Positions 22,190 to 34,177 of a DNA stretch of 64,000 nucleotides are shown here, in pieces; the stretch's first letter is position 1; every line of letters starts with the position of its first letter. The DNA comes from Aquilaria yunnanensis. Taxonomy: Eukaryota; Streptophyta; Magnoliopsida; Malvales; Thymelaeaceae. Below the pieces are notes generated by a model. The model worked only from the letters and a program-made list of their open reading frames with translations, made no database searches and was not told the origin of the DNA. The translations under genes and the position numbers were made by a program. The stretch is from assembly GCA_039654915.1 (NCBI GenBank), contig CM077593.1:80890501-80954500 (forward strand). Direction: 5' to 3'.

Positions 22190-22962
22190 GATGTCGTACA
22201 ATAGTTCGCTCAACCAATTCTTCATCTTCTTGATAAAAAAGTCCAGACAATAAATTATCTAAATGACGAATGGGTATTTAATTAAGGAAATGAAATTGTA
22301 AGAAATAAGATTCCAAAGGCAGAAAGGGTAATTTTACCTTCATTGTTTTCATCATCATCTTGAAGGTCTATGAATGGTAATCTGTCCATCTCTGTAACAA
22401 CCGGCCTTCGTCTTTTATGAGGTAGTTGTAGGGAATTTGAACATTCACCAACTTCTAAATTCCTACTATTAAATGGTTGGGCTGAATTTTGATTTGTGAT
22501 ACATGAAACAGTGCCAACAATTCTGGAGTCATCAATAGAATGATTTAGCGAAAAATGATTCTGTAGGGTGTTAGTAATATCACGCAGAGGGGTACGTGAG
22601 CTTGCTTGGTGGACCATATTGTTCATAAAATGGCCTGAGGGGATAAGGTTCTCAAAGTTGTGAATGACATCACCAAGAGACGGATGTTGGACTGATTGAT
22701 AATAAAGGCCAGATGTTTGTACATCAGATGACTTTTCATTATCCCTTAAAGAACAGTTAGATGATCGGTTCTCTTGTGACTGGGAAGCAATTGCACTTGA
22801 CTGAAAGGTATTTATTCTCGGTCTATAATTGCTCGAAGTATTAGTAGGGGTCACAACTGTAGATTGTGACTGTGAACGTGCATGGGCACGTGAAGACGTA
22901 TGAGATCGTAAAAGATGACTACATTGAGCTTTTCTCTGTTTAGCATCCATTCTACAATACAA
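22190..22962 (-). pseudogene. Helitron Rep-helicase protein, N-terminal exons
   Basis: A 226-codon frame starting at 22962 begins MYCRMDAKQRKAQC and continues Ser/Asn/Gln-rich low-complexity sequence with a basic patch, LPHKRRRPVV, then acidic LQDDDENNEG. The coding sense ends near 22337 at a GGTAAA donor. A small next exon (about 22270-22195) reads LDNLLSGLFYQEDEELVERT. Plant Helitron proteins have such variable, poorly conserved N-termini before the Helitron-like N domain. The position directly upstream and on the same strand supports this assignment; no independent domain was recognised. Confidence 0.65.
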
Positions 22963-23713
22963 TATATGCTACTTATTAAATAGAAAATTAACACATCCTT
23001 GATGTAAAAAATAGGTACATTAGGTACAATGGTGAAAAATTCTAAAATGTGTTCAATTGTTATTTTTAAAACTTTTTAATCTGTTTGATGAGTGGGATGT
23101 GAAAAATTTCAAATATCAAGAATTATTTGATTTGGTATACAATTGATTAGTAATATAGGTTTGGTAGTCAGGTGTCAATTTTTCTTTTGTTTTCAGACCA
23201 AATGTCTTTAAAGTGGAATTAAATGTTTTCATTTGCAATTATTATATAATAAGATAATTACTTTTTTTATGTAAAAAAGTATAATTATTTTTAATAAATC
23301 ATTCAAATATTATTTTATTCAATAAGGAAATAAATTATTTCATATGTAAAACAAACTTTTTAGTGGTTGAATTGAGTTATAAGCCTTTTTTTAAGCCCAC
23401 AAAATGGGGTTGTATAATTAGATTTCATGACAGTTTGTTTCTTGATAACATCACAAATCATAATAGGTCTATATTATAAATAATTACTAATTTTGGGGGC
23501 ATTTTGGACTGTTAGTTAATTGGGTCATAGAACCCATCCGGTAACTGTGGCTATACCAGGTCAAATTTTAAGGCTGAAAAAATCGGACAAATGCCACTCT
23601 CTCATCTTCGGTCCTCCCATCTCCTCCCATTCTCAACGAAAGACTAAACGCAGACGCACCTAGCATTAGCCAATTTCCATGAGGTTTAAATTCTTTAGTT
23701 TTCTTTTGAATCT

Positions 23714-24177
23714 TTGATTTTCCCTGTAGATCTATGGTCTATCCATGCCGAGTTGTGTAAAATGTTCGACGTCCCAATTCTCCATCATTACTCCCTGGCG
23801 ATCCCCCTTCGAGGCCCAACTCGAACCCCAACTCCATGCAACAGAAGCAGCAGCAGAACCCCTCACGTACTTCGTCCTCTTCATAGCCCAACAGTAGATC
23901 CATCTGATCCGAGTCAAACTCGTGTCCAAGGCAATAGTGTGGGTGGTGATCGTGGCTCTGGAGATGTTGTTATTAGTGGGGTCATATTGATAGTGGCAGT
24001 AAGGTCGGCAGTGGTTCTTGCGGTTGTGGGGGCGGTCATAGACCCAATGGGGTTGGGTTTGATTTGGAATTGTATATGGGAAAGGAGAGGTTTGTTGCGC
24101 TACGTAAGCACATACCCAAATGCTGAGTTTAGAGGGGCTGTTGATGGCCAGAATGTCAAAGTTACCAAGGTAACGTT
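23714..24177 (+). pseudogene. Captured fragment of an At1g16860-like membrane protein gene
   Basis: Opposite in strand to the Helitron genes. In one frame it gives ELCKMFDVPI, then, after a scrambled Ser/Pro-rich part, VILIVAVRSAVVLAVVGAV (a hydrophobic segment), LIWNCIWERRGLLRYVSTYP and NAEFRGAVDGQNVKVTK, followed by a GTAACG donor. From memory, the Arabidopsis protein At1g16860 and relatives have ELGKMFDIPV near the N-terminus and a membrane segment followed by WN.CWGRRG, YPDADLR and GQYVKVTG, so the order agrees. Function of that family is not well known. Stops and frame changes in the middle show it is broken. Lying between the Helitron 5' end and its Rep gene, it is best explained as Helitron gene capture. 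Confidence 0.6.
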
Positions 24178-24209
24178 TTCCTTATATTGGCGTTTTTGTT
24201 GTTTATAAT

Positions 24210-24957
24210 TTATTTTTTTATAATATTACTTCAAGATGATTTTAAATGTTAGTTGGAATCAGAATTGATCTTTGTATATTCATCATCTTTCCTAATTCTA
24301 GAGGTTTCATGCAATTTGTGAAAGGACACAAGGCTAAACATGACTGGTTGCTTAAGGTGTTGTTTTGAAAATGTCTTTAGTTGATCTAATATGTTCTTGT
24401 GATTTCACGGCATTATATCCATCTAAAACAGGACTTGTATTTGTTGATTCTAGAGGATTTGTATTCGCTTGTAATTTTTAATAGTTATTGTTTATGAGAA
24501 TTCTGTTAGTTTATTTTTAGTTAACTAATTATAAATAAAATTTTGCAATAATCTTAATTATTTTTCTTATAATTCTATTTATACAAAAAAACATAGTATA
24601 AAGCCTTTGGGTCAAATAAGCTCAAATTGTTTCTTAATTATGACTAATTTTTTTCTTACTAACTTTGATAATATTTTACTTACTTAGATTATTCCTTTCA
24701 TCCATCATGATTCACGTTGAATTATATATTTGTTCATAATAGAATTCACCATGATCAAAGTACTACGTTGTTCATAATATCCTTTTTTTTATCATAACAG
24801 ATGATGAAATAATTAAGTCTTACGAATCCAAATCAAGACATGGGTGAGTAAAAATTTTTATTTTCAAAATTTTAACTTTTTAAGGATTGATCATTCTAAT
24901 ATTTTTTTGTTATATCTTAATATCTTTTTTTTTTAATCATAACAGATGATGAACTTT
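24210..24957. other. AT-rich stretch inside the Helitron, no gene recognised
   Basis: Intron-like AT-rich DNA after the captured exon; it contains repeated CATAACAGATGATGAA words near 24795 and 24941. No coding potential that I can support. Confidence 0.45.
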
Positions 24958-24959
24958 TT

Positions 24960-25660
24960 TTACTTGTAAGGATTGAAATACTCAAACATATATTTTGTCG
25001 GGCGCTCTCCACCCGTAGATCCCTCAAGCAAATCTTGATCAAAAACTGTCTTTTTATTATTAGGTCTTGATGCACTCAAGATCATTGTCTCCATCACTTC
25101 CCGCTTGTCCACTTCGTCTATCTCCTCCATTCCTGAACTTCTCTTAGATTTCACTTCTAGATCAATAATCTGTTGGAAAAAATAATAGTTTTAGAAAGGG
25201 TAAAATCTGGCTCACAACTTAAATTTTAAAACTTCAAATACCTTTCGAATAAGGAAAGCGTTCCTTTGTTTCTGGAAGTTGCACTCGATCTCCATGGACT
25301 TCAATTGCCCTTGCAATGTTGTATTTTGCTTTGTCACCTCTTGAAGCTCATGTTTGGCATGCACCCGTGCACTAAAATTGAAGTTAACAATTTGAAATTT
25401 ATAAAAACCTTCCAACCCTTTGATTGCTTGGTAGCTAGCATGTTAGCGACTTTTGTATCTCGATGCTGATGGCTCTCCATGAAATACATGCTTGGTTCGA
25501 TTCTTGTTCTCATCCTCAACTTGAATCTCGATGAATGTTAAGAATATTGCTAAGCACATAGTTTCTGTTCTGAAAACAGCTTCAGGAAGTTTGAAATACT
25601 TCAGGATCTTTTTTAGCAATCACACATAGCATACTGCAATAAGATTCATTACAACAGTAA
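24960..25660 (-). pseudogene. Unrecognised two-exon gene, copy inside the Helitron
   Basis: Function unknown; I do not recognise the family. Minus-strand exon 1 (about 25650-25251) reads LKKILKYFKLPEAVFRTET, then FLTFIEIQVEDENKN, FHGEPSASRYKSR, a stop, and AIKGLEGFYKFQIVNFNF with SARVHAKHELQEV, ending at a GTATTTG donor after AFLIRK. Exon 2 (about 25175-24960) reads IIDLEVKSKRSSGMEEIDEV with KREVMETMILSASR and ends FEYFNPYK and stop. The Gln/Glu/Lys-rich segment between HAKHEL and LIRK looks coiled-coil-like. A homologous inverted copy lies at 26760-27290. One internal stop (about 25443) makes this copy a probable pseudogene unless the reading is spliced around it. Confidence 0.6.
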
Positions 25661-25914
25661 AAGAAACTTACTCACCCTACACTGCAGGAAAATGATGTTG
25701 GTGAGAATTTATATAGGCAATTGTATGGATATAAATATAGCAAGTAAATTTCCAATTGAAGTTTTGTATTATATCTCTTAATCCAATCTGTTGCTTAATT
25801 TCTGCTGCACTTAATTTTGATTCTCATCCTGACGCAACTTTCCACAATTGGGTCCATAATTTGGGTTAAAATTATATTTTATTTACATAGTTGTGCTCAT
25901 AATTCTACTCACAA

Positions 25915-26105
25915 TTCCTTTATTATTTTTCAGAATAAAAATCGAACCAAATCTTTTGTAATAAGATAGTGCCGATTCTTTTGTAATAAAAATCGCACCC
26001 ACATATACGAGAATTTTGTGTATAAAATAGTGCCGAACATGAAATTCTGCCATTAATCTCTAGTTTCCTTTATTTTTTGTCAGAATTAAAATCGCACCAA
26101 ATTTA
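25915..26105. repeat. Short diverged direct duplication
   Basis: TCCTTTATTATTTTTCAGAA followed by TAAAAATCGAACCAAAT (from about 25916) recurs as TCCTTTATTTTTTGTCAGAA followed by TTAAAATCGCACCAAAT (from about 26067). An internal TCTTTTGTAATAA is also doubled at about 25951 and 25977. Confidence 0.6.
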
Positions 26106-26370
26106 GAGTGCATTAATTGGAAATTAAGACATCGCATGGTAACTATTCGATAATGGAAATTCGGAAATGGCATTTGGTACGATAATGGAAATTCTTCGAT
26201 AATTAAAATGCCATTAAGTCTGCCGTTATTTTGTAATCGAGGGTATTTGTGGAATATCACTTTTGTGTAACCACTGACGTGTTCAAATAAAAAATAAAAA
26301 ATGACACATGTCACCATTACAGAAACATGCAGTTAAAGGGAAAAGACAAAATTCTCCCTAAAAATTGTCC

Positions 26371-26393
26371 TGTTATATATATATATAATAAGA
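26371..26393 (-). other. Probable Helitron 5' terminus
   Basis: On the minus strand the sequence begins TCTTATTATATATATATATA, then ACAGGACAATTTT, and soon GTGACATGTGTCATTTTT. Plant Helitron 5' ends often start TCT followed by a TA-rich run, an AGGACAATTTT-like word and CACGTGTCA-like sequence. The preceding host base is T where A is expected, so this is a probable and not a proven end. Confidence 0.5.
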
Positions 26394-26759
26394 ATTGAAA
26401 GCTAACTGAATTTAATGGAATTATTTAGGCCGGGTTAATAATTGTTGCCAGATTTGAAAACCTGCCATTTAGTTTAATCCGTGTAAAAAATTGCTAACCA
26501 TTTTGAAATATTGTCATTAAAGTGATGTCGTTGAAAATAAACCATAATTAAATTTAGAAATAAACCAAAAATAAACCAAAATTAAGGAAAATATTGTGCT
26601 GCGAACAACGAAATTACCCTTGATGTACAATGTTCAATTGCTATATAAACCGTACATCAATTCTGTTCTTTGCATCAATTTGGTTCTTTCACCCTTCATA
26701 TTCATTCTTCACATTCTAAGTTTCCTTGCAACTACATAATACATGTCATTTATTCTTGC

Positions 26760-27290
26760 CACATTTGCTTGCTGAAAAGAATTCTTAGTCACTTCAATTT
26801 ATCAGAAGCAATTTTTAACACTAATCATGTCAAGCTTTGTACATTCATCACGTTTATAGAAATCAAGGTTGATGATTATAACAAGAAGCAGAAGAAACAT
26901 AGTTACCATAGTGAGCCCTCTACATGTAGGTTAAAGAGTAAACAAAATGTTGTGATGAAAGCAATCAAAGGTTTGGAGTCATTTTACTCATTTACAATAA
27001 TAGATTTTAACCTCAGTTCACGTGTACATGCCAAAAACGAGTTGGTGGTGGAAAGCAAGGCCAATATAATGTTACCTGAGCAATTGAAACTCAATGAGAC
27101 AAAGATCATGATTCTGAAAGATAAAAATTTTCTGCTAACATTCAGGGTATTAGAATATGAAAAAAGTAATTTTTTCCCTACTTTAATATATGTGAAAGTT
27201 ACAATTCTAATGCTTTATGTGGTTGCAGGTTGTACAACTTGAAATGAAGGCTAAACAGTCTACCCAAACCGATGCATTTGATAAGGTTTA
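26760..27290 (+). pseudogene. Unrecognised two-exon gene, inverted second copy
   Basis: Plus-strand homologue of the gene at 24960-25660. Aligned blocks: LKRILSHFNLSEAIFNT (LKKILKYFKLPEAVFRT in the other copy), FITFIEIKVDDYNKK, YHSEPSTCRLKSK, MKAIKGLESFYSFTIIDFNL, SSRVHAKNELVVESK, then exon 2 VVQLEMKAKQSTQTDAFDK after a GTTGCAG acceptor at about 27231, ending at a GTTTATT donor. The first exon is fully open within the 190-codon frame that starts at 26670, so this copy lacks the internal stop of the other. CTATATAAACC at 26641-26651 is a plausible TATA box about 120 bp upstream. Sequence to about 27580 (KSSVSDIRDITIGSTGVNEK) may be a decayed last exon. Confidence 0.6.
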
Positions 27291-27299
27291 TTACTTATT

Positions 27300-30200
27300 A
27301 GTATTTCATTATTTAATTATTTATGAATATTTATTAGCATTCAGCATATTTGTGGCTATATATGTACAACCACAACTTACTAAACAAGCACTATGATTGT
27401 TTCAGACTGTAAAAATTGGAAGCATATAAAAAAAAAGTGCAAAGATGGATAACATTGATAAAGTCAATGCATTTGAGATAGATAAGTCTAATTTATTCAA
27501 CACATAACAACCACTGACAAAGAAAAGCTCGGTTTCTGACATTAGAGATATCACAATTGGTTCAACAGGTGTAAATGAGAAATGACTTTTAAGTTAGGAC
27601 TTTTTAGTTATATGTCTCAATTTTAGAGTTGAAAATGAGAGCTAAGCAGTTGACTGTTCATGTTCAATTTAAAATAGCTATCGAGCTTAATATTTTGTTC
27701 ATGTTTAGATTGAAAACATTATGAACTAGCCATGAACAAATTTTTAACCAATCAAGCTCGAGTCAAACTTGAGTTACTCATTTAAATTAAGAGAAAAAAC
27801 TAGATTTGAGTGGAGCCTGGCCAAATAATAAGTATATAGAGTTTTGTTTGCAGAGTGTATCTAATTTGAAATTTATTTAGAGTTGACTTGGTAACAATCT
27901 AAATGAGCAACGAACGAGTTTTAACCCAAGCCAAACTAAAGCCGAGTTTAAGTTGTTCGTTCATTTTTTCTCCCCTACTCATTTCTTTTTAATTATTGTT
28001 GCTGACCTAAGTGATTTTTTAATATAGATTCCTATTTTTATTAATATAAGTGTGTTAATAAATGGCTTATAGCACATGACATGAATAACATTACTTTGGT
28101 TTTACCAAACTCTCAACTAGTTCAATTAACCAAACTCTTGTCCGATTCCGCTTTATACTTTGAAATTCGAATACAAATTCTATTACAATTAAAGTAAAAA
28201 TATTAAGTAACATACTTAAAAAAACTACTATTATAGCCCTGTTTTTTAATTACCACTAAAAAATGGGGCAGATTTTCAGTTAGTGCAAAATAGTTCCTCA
28301 ATACAAAAAAAAAAGGAATAGTTCCCCAAAATCCTTGGTTAACATATTGTCACAATGCTTAATTCTAGCAATCTGATCAAGTAATTTCATATAAAATTCC
28401 ATACATCATATATCTTAGTGGTGAAAATTAATGGCATAATAATAATAAAATATTCAAACTCAGAATGACAATTCTAAAGAGTTGTCTAATTGAAATTAGC
28501 GATATTAAAGTACATTACTAGTTAAATTACTATCATAATTATTGATCAATCACAATAAATTGGAAAGAATACGGGATGATTTTAGAAACGGTAAATATTT
28601 TCAATTATTTTTTATACATTAAATCAATTTTCAAAAAGTAGGAGTAAAAGGACCGGTCAATGGCATTCAATTTGGACTTATTTGCATAGGAAATTTGAAG
28701 ATAATTAAAAATATTCAAACTACGGTTTAGCTTACTTCTGAAAAATATAATAAGTTGACTAAATATGGAAAATAATGTTCTCTTTCCATCATTCATTATT
28801 TATCATTGAAAAGAAAAATAAAAAAAAAATGTCAATGTTAACTGAAGATAAAATCGGTTTAAAATCTTTCCATTTTTGTTTATACCATAAATCAGATTTT
28901 CCTTGACCTATTCTCTAACCCCTTGTACTATATAAGTTCATTAAAAAGGCAAATAGTCGACACAATTGAAAAAAAAACTGTGTGAAAAAAGAAGTGAGGT
29001 GATTAAAGAGAAAGCTGAGAATGTTAATGAAGCAGACAATGGAATGATAGTCAGCGGGAATCAGATTGTTGAAGCAAACTTGACACTCTACCATAAGTTC
29101 AAGAAGCAAACAGAGGCAAAGAAATTGAAGTGATCTATACGCTAAATTGCACAAAGCGTCTAAAAAACGGGGAGCTGGAAAACATCACTTTTCAAAATTT
29201 AAGTAAGTAAAAATGCATAAAAGCGAGAGCAAGATGACATTTGGAAGCGGAAGTGGGAGCAAAGACACAAAATAAAAGGATTATGCAACTTAGATCATAA
29301 GTCTCTCACCATGCCTCTTTTATTAAATAACTCTTAACTTTTATACTTGCAACTTGTAAATGGAAGTCAGATGAAGATGCCTATATAATCTGTAGATAGG
29401 TTCAGGGGTGAGGAGAAGGCAAAATAGGCTTTTTAAAAAATGTTGGCCATAGTTCAGAAATAGGGTGATTGAAATTTTTACATTCTTGGAGCAGGCAGGA
29501 ATGATGCATCCAGAATATAAATTGATGCTATAAGAACTTGACAAGCTTGACATAGAAGCACATAATTTATCGTTCATTCCTTAAGAATTAGTCGAAATTG
29601 TCAAAATGAGTCATTATCCAATAACAATGAAATGCATAGTATAGTGTGGCCCCTTCAGCATTTTCTAGCACCAACATCATATTATTAGAACAGGAGATTC
29701 AAACTACAGAAATACTATATTCAAATATAAAATAAAATCTACTTATAAATATAAATATAGTATTTGAACATGAATTTATAAGTTGGAGTTCCGACATTAC
29801 CCCATTTATCACTTAACAAATTCTTCCCAACAGCTACATATGATCTTCTCTCTTTAGATAGGTAAAATAGAATATATTTTTTTCATTTTGATAGATGAGG
29901 TAGATTTTAATACATAACTTCTATTTGCTATTACAGCTTTATGATTCCAATGACTCTAAATAATTAGTTAAATTCAATAATGATTGAATACTCATCTGTT
30001 CAGTTCGACAAGTAGCTGATCTTATGGATTGACAAGATTTAAAAATATAATATTACTTTCCTTTTGTATGGATTATCATCAGTTTGCCCATTATGAACAG
30101 ACTTCTATAAATAATAAATTTGCAGTTGTTGACTTTTTATTCAAATTTTCCTAATGTTAATGGATTTTTTATTTCTTGGCCCTGGTTACTTTTGAATCTC

Positions 30201-31192
30201 GTGGCAACGCTGGTATTTAAACTAGTTATATACTAATACAGGATCATTTTCATGCCTAGAAACATCTTTTCCTTAACTCTTGCTTACATGTTTTTACTTT
30301 CATGCTGTCATCTCTCATCTTTTGCACTGACGTTTCAATTTTGTCATTCCATTAGCTATAAATTTTTTTTTTCTTTTTAGGAAAGTATAAAAAAGACATT
30401 AACACTTACCAAAAATAATTTTATTATTCTCAATGGTAAAAAGTATTAGTTTTTTTATTGAATTATAAGGACTTGAATTCAATAAAAAATTATTGTACGA
30501 TTTTCAAATTTATGTTTTTTTTTGTTGAACCAACACATCAAAATAATGCCGGTATTTTTTTATTTTAAATTGATTTTTTCAACTATGCATTATACAAAAA
30601 AAAAACTACATTATGATGTGTGTTAATATTATTACCTTTATTGCATCTTAGACTTTTGTCATTCCTATTATAAATTTTCCCATATATACAAGTACATATT
30701 GAAAACAAAACCTAAACTAATAGACTATAGTGGACATATTCTTTACTCCATTTTTTCTTTTCATTCAATAATTTGATGTTTTTTTTTGTGGTGTGATTGA
30801 CTACTATTAAATTTTTTTGCTTCTCATTTATTTTGTTAATTGTTATTGTATTTTTCATTTTAAATTTATAAATATATTTTACATTAGATGTTGTTATTAT
30901 TATTTTCATTACTAAATCATGTTTATTTATTGAAAATATATGACACTTGATTGGAGCTTTTCTATGTTAGTTTCAAATTATAACTTTTTTCCATTACCTT
31001 CATTATTCTTCTTTAAAAGTTTTTTTTAAATTAATAATTAAAGAAATAAGCTAGCATTATATTAAGGGTTAATTAATATAGGCTAATACTATATTAAGAA
31101 GATGAGTGAACATGAAATATAATCAAAAAATTAAGTTCAGATTAAATTTTTTAGGTTAAGTCATTTTCTTTGGTGAATAGGTCAAATTTTTT
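27300..31192. other. 3.9-kb AT-rich stretch without recognised gene
   Basis: No gene that I can name. 28960-29135 on the plus strand gives a short Lys/Glu-rich reading (EKRSEVIKEKAENVNEAD... KFKKQTEAKKLK) that could be a coiled-coil exon relic, but nothing around it confirms this. 27700-27950 contains several GAGCTTGAGT/ACTCGAGCTT-like words in both orientations, possibly an old transposon end. The rest is simple AT-rich DNA. Confidence 0.4.
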
Positions 31193-31202
31193 ATTTCTAT
31201 TT

Positions 31203-31360
31203 GGGTAAAGTTCATGGGTGGTACCCTAGCTCATTTTCTTGTCCCAAATGAGTACCTGGTCTTTAAGTTTGTCCTTTCGAACTACCTAAACGCATATTGC
31301 ATGTTTCAACTAGGTACTTTTTGTCAATTTTAGTGTTAAACTTGACGAAAAATGCTGATA
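31203..31360. repeat. MULE left terminal inverted repeat
   Basis: Inverted partner of 61200-61356; by eye roughly three quarters of positions agree. Begins GGGTAAAG directly after the target duplication. Confidence 0.8.
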
Positions 31361-31439
31361 TGATATAAAAATATTAAAATAAATCTCAAAATAACACTTT
31401 TAGTCCTTTAACTTTTCTTCTTAAAAATTTTAAACCTTA

Positions 31440-31650
31440 AACTTTTTCCATGGCCTCCCTCCATCACTTTCATCGTCCCCGAATCTGTTTAAATTTTAAG
31501 AACCCTAAATCTAATGACCCTACCCTTGTCTTCTTCTCCAGTGGCTGCTTGAAGCGCCGCCTCCCTATCCACCGCCTTGCTCCACCCTCTTGCACCCCTC
31601 AAGCAGCTTCTCCAGCGAATTAAGCTTCTTAGTGCATCTAATTGTGGTGT
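31440..31650. other. GC-richer cargo in the left part of the MULE
   Basis: Exon-like composition (CCATGGCCTCCCTCC..., CTGCTTGAAGCGCCGCCTCC...). A 60-codon frame on the minus strand has no domain I recognise. It may be a captured gene piece; donor unknown. Confidence 0.4.
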
Positions 31651-32753
31651 TGTGACAACATTCCCAGTCAACGATTGGTTGACCCAATAAGTGTATTTTA
31701 TTTAAGTGTTTTCACATAAGTATCTCAAGTTAGCATTTTATTAAGCAAGAAATATAAGCTAAGTTTAAAAAAGGGTAAGTTCAAAAGTGTGATTTGGCGC
31801 CTAAGAGTCAAAAGGGCAAATTAGTAATTTTGACCCAAGTGAGTGGCATAACTGTAATTTTTATAAAATTAAGGTCATGTAAGGAATTTTGATTGATTAA
31901 GTCAAAACCATAAGTTATCCTAGCTATTAGAACCATAATTTGAAAGAAAAGTGCAAAAGTTGCACTAAGTGCTCAAATGAGCCATTTATGTTTTAAGTGG
32001 CTTAAGTGTCCAAGAGGCTAAGTGTAAGAGGCTTTTGAAATTTTTTTAGGACCAAGGAGGGATGGTTTTGGGTGTGTGTTTAGTGGCCAAAGTGAAACAA
32101 AGGAGAACTTGAGGCCCAAGAGGCAAGAAATCAAGAAATATGTCTTAGTAGGGTGGTTAAGATATTTTGGGTAAGTTTGACTTCCTCTACCAATTTGTGT
32201 CTTTCCCAATTTCGTAGCTCCTTCTCCCCACCAGATTTCCTCCTTCAAAACTCCCAAATTGCTCAAATTTTCAACAAAATTGAAGGTCCCAAGGCAAATC
32301 CAAGAAGCCTCAAACTTGTTTTTGCTGTATTAGTTTCAATATAGCTCTTTGATGCTTGCTTTGAGCTTGAAACCTAAGGTAAGCTTCTTCGTTTTATTTG
32401 AGCTAGTTCTAAGTTGTTTGAGTCGCTAAAATGGTCTTGATTTGAGGTTCTTGGTGCCATATCTCATTGGTTTTAGGTCGGGAACTCAAGAGAGCTAAGT
32501 TGAGCTCAAGTGTGCTTGTGCTTTGTTCTTACTTTGTGGTTGAATTGAGGTAAGGTTTCAAGCTAATTTAGCTCAAATAATGCATAAAAATATAGTATTA
32601 CATGTGAAAATGAAGTAAAAATAAGACCCGTGTGAATTGGCTTTAAGGATAATAAGGTTGGGCAAGTTTTGTGCAAGATCGCACGTAGTCGCACAATGCT
32701 AGAAGAGCATTGGTGACGTGCCGCCATTGGTGACAGTGACGTGAGTTGGCGAT
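31651..32753 (+). repeat. Element A 5' LTR, part 1
   Basis: Homologous to the 3' LTR at 57888-58985 (for example TTAGCATTTTATTAAGCAAG in both). Interrupted at GCGAT by Athila B1. Confidence 0.85.
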
Positions 32754-34177
32754 TGTTGCACTCTAGCAGTTGTAACCCAAGTGTAGGTTGTCGCAAGTAA
32801 TAAAATCTCAAGAGTCCAAGTGTCGAACCACAAAGAAGTGAATTAAAAATACAAATTACGGGATTTTAAGAGAGAAAGTATTTGGTGGAAGGTATGAACA
32901 AGTGTGAATTAAAATTGAAATTCAAATAAAATAGCTAAGGTTATGGGATCTACTTTTAGTATATCGGAGAATTTAGTTAGTATTGACTTTCATTGACCTT
33001 AAAACGTCAACACTTGCTAATGGGTTCAAGTATCCATCATGCCAACCTTTGTCAACAATAACTCAAGATTCCAATATAGCCAGCAGACCCATGTTCAACA
33101 GAGGGAATCAAGCAGCTTTTGTGCCAATGATTTGACTATGATGAATCAAGACTCCTACTTAACAAGCAAGGAAGTTAAATAGATTAAGGAAGAAAATACC
33201 GTTAACGTTGTGATCCATTCAAATCAATCATAACCTCTATACCAAAAGCTTCACCCTTTCACCTTAGCAAAAAGAAGATTAGTTAGACATAATTAAAAAA
33301 CATGTAGAAAAATGAAATAAACATGGATTGAAAGATCAAAAGAAGAACAAGAAGAAGAACGGGAAAACACTTGGACAGAGCTTCGATATTGAAAATAAGA
33401 ACAAGAACAAAGGAGAAACTCTAAAAATGATACAAGAAAATAAAGGAGGCCTAAGAAATTGGCATCCTTCACCCTCCCCCCAAGGTGCCTATTTATAGAT
33501 TTTTGGGGTGGGTGAAATGGTAAAAATAAAATGGTAAAATATAGGTAAATACAAATCAACAATGGCAGGCCGCAACTTATTTTAATTTTTTGGCCATCGT
33601 AGACATTAGATCAGCTCTTCCTCAAAGCACAGAAGTTGTAGATCTCCTCTTTAGCTTCGAATCGATAGCTTGCTCATTCAAATCGGACATCCGTAGCTCA
33701 AGTTATGATTTTTCTACCGAAACTGCTCTTCAGCAAATGAAATAACGAAGGGTCTCATCTATAATCAGATTTCGACAATGAAAACGATCAAACTAGCTTG
33801 CGGAATGAAGTAGAGTTGAAGACCTATGTGTTGGCTTTCAAATGAATTTAGAATCACTTAGTTCCGATGCCTACAGTTCCAGATATGATTTTTTCTTATG
33901 AAGGGCCGTCAAGTGATGATTTTTACCTAAAATAATTATTTAATATATATATATATTAATATTAATGAACAGTAAACCGCGTATGTACAGTGAATATGCG
34001 TATGAACAGTGAAATACATGTATGAATAGTAAGTTGGTGAATAGTGATATGTGAATAGTAAAAATGTGTGAATAGTAACCCCGTGGAAAAATGCTCAGAA
34101 TATAGAAATTAATCATACTTAAAGTGTATAATGATGATTTAAACCCTTAATAACAATACACTTATGAGTATTCATCA
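32754..34177 (-). repeat. B1 3' LTR
   Basis: 1,424 bp, matching 43407-44903. Includes a TATA-like CTATAAATAGG (plus-strand complement near 33490) and, at 33960-34080, several GAATAGTGAA-like units. Confidence 0.9.

Larger units (their letters stand above)
14620..26393 (-). mobile_element. Helitron, about 11.8 kb, autonomous type but inactive
   Basis: On the minus strand, in order: a 5' terminus beginning TCTTATTATATATATATA at 26393, cargo, a Rep/helicase gene (22962 to 17775), an RPA70-like gene (about 17660 to 15770), then a hairpin and terminal CTAG at 14623-14620 followed by host T. This is the layout of plant autonomous Helitrons: rolling-circle Rep plus PIF1-type helicase, an RPA-like companion, TC...CTRR ends and no target duplication. 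The coding genes carry several nonsense codons, so it is dead. The 5' end is placed on sequence resemblance. The base before TC is T, where the expected insertion site would give A, so that boundary is less certain than the 3' one. Confidence 0.7.

Noticed and set aside
27600..27990. Possible hAT-like element from repeated GAGCTTGAGT-like words
   Set aside because: No paired ends or target duplication found.
28960..29140. Coiled-coil protein exon
   Set aside because: Short Lys/Glu-rich frame with no neighbouring exon or known motif; noted only in the gap description.
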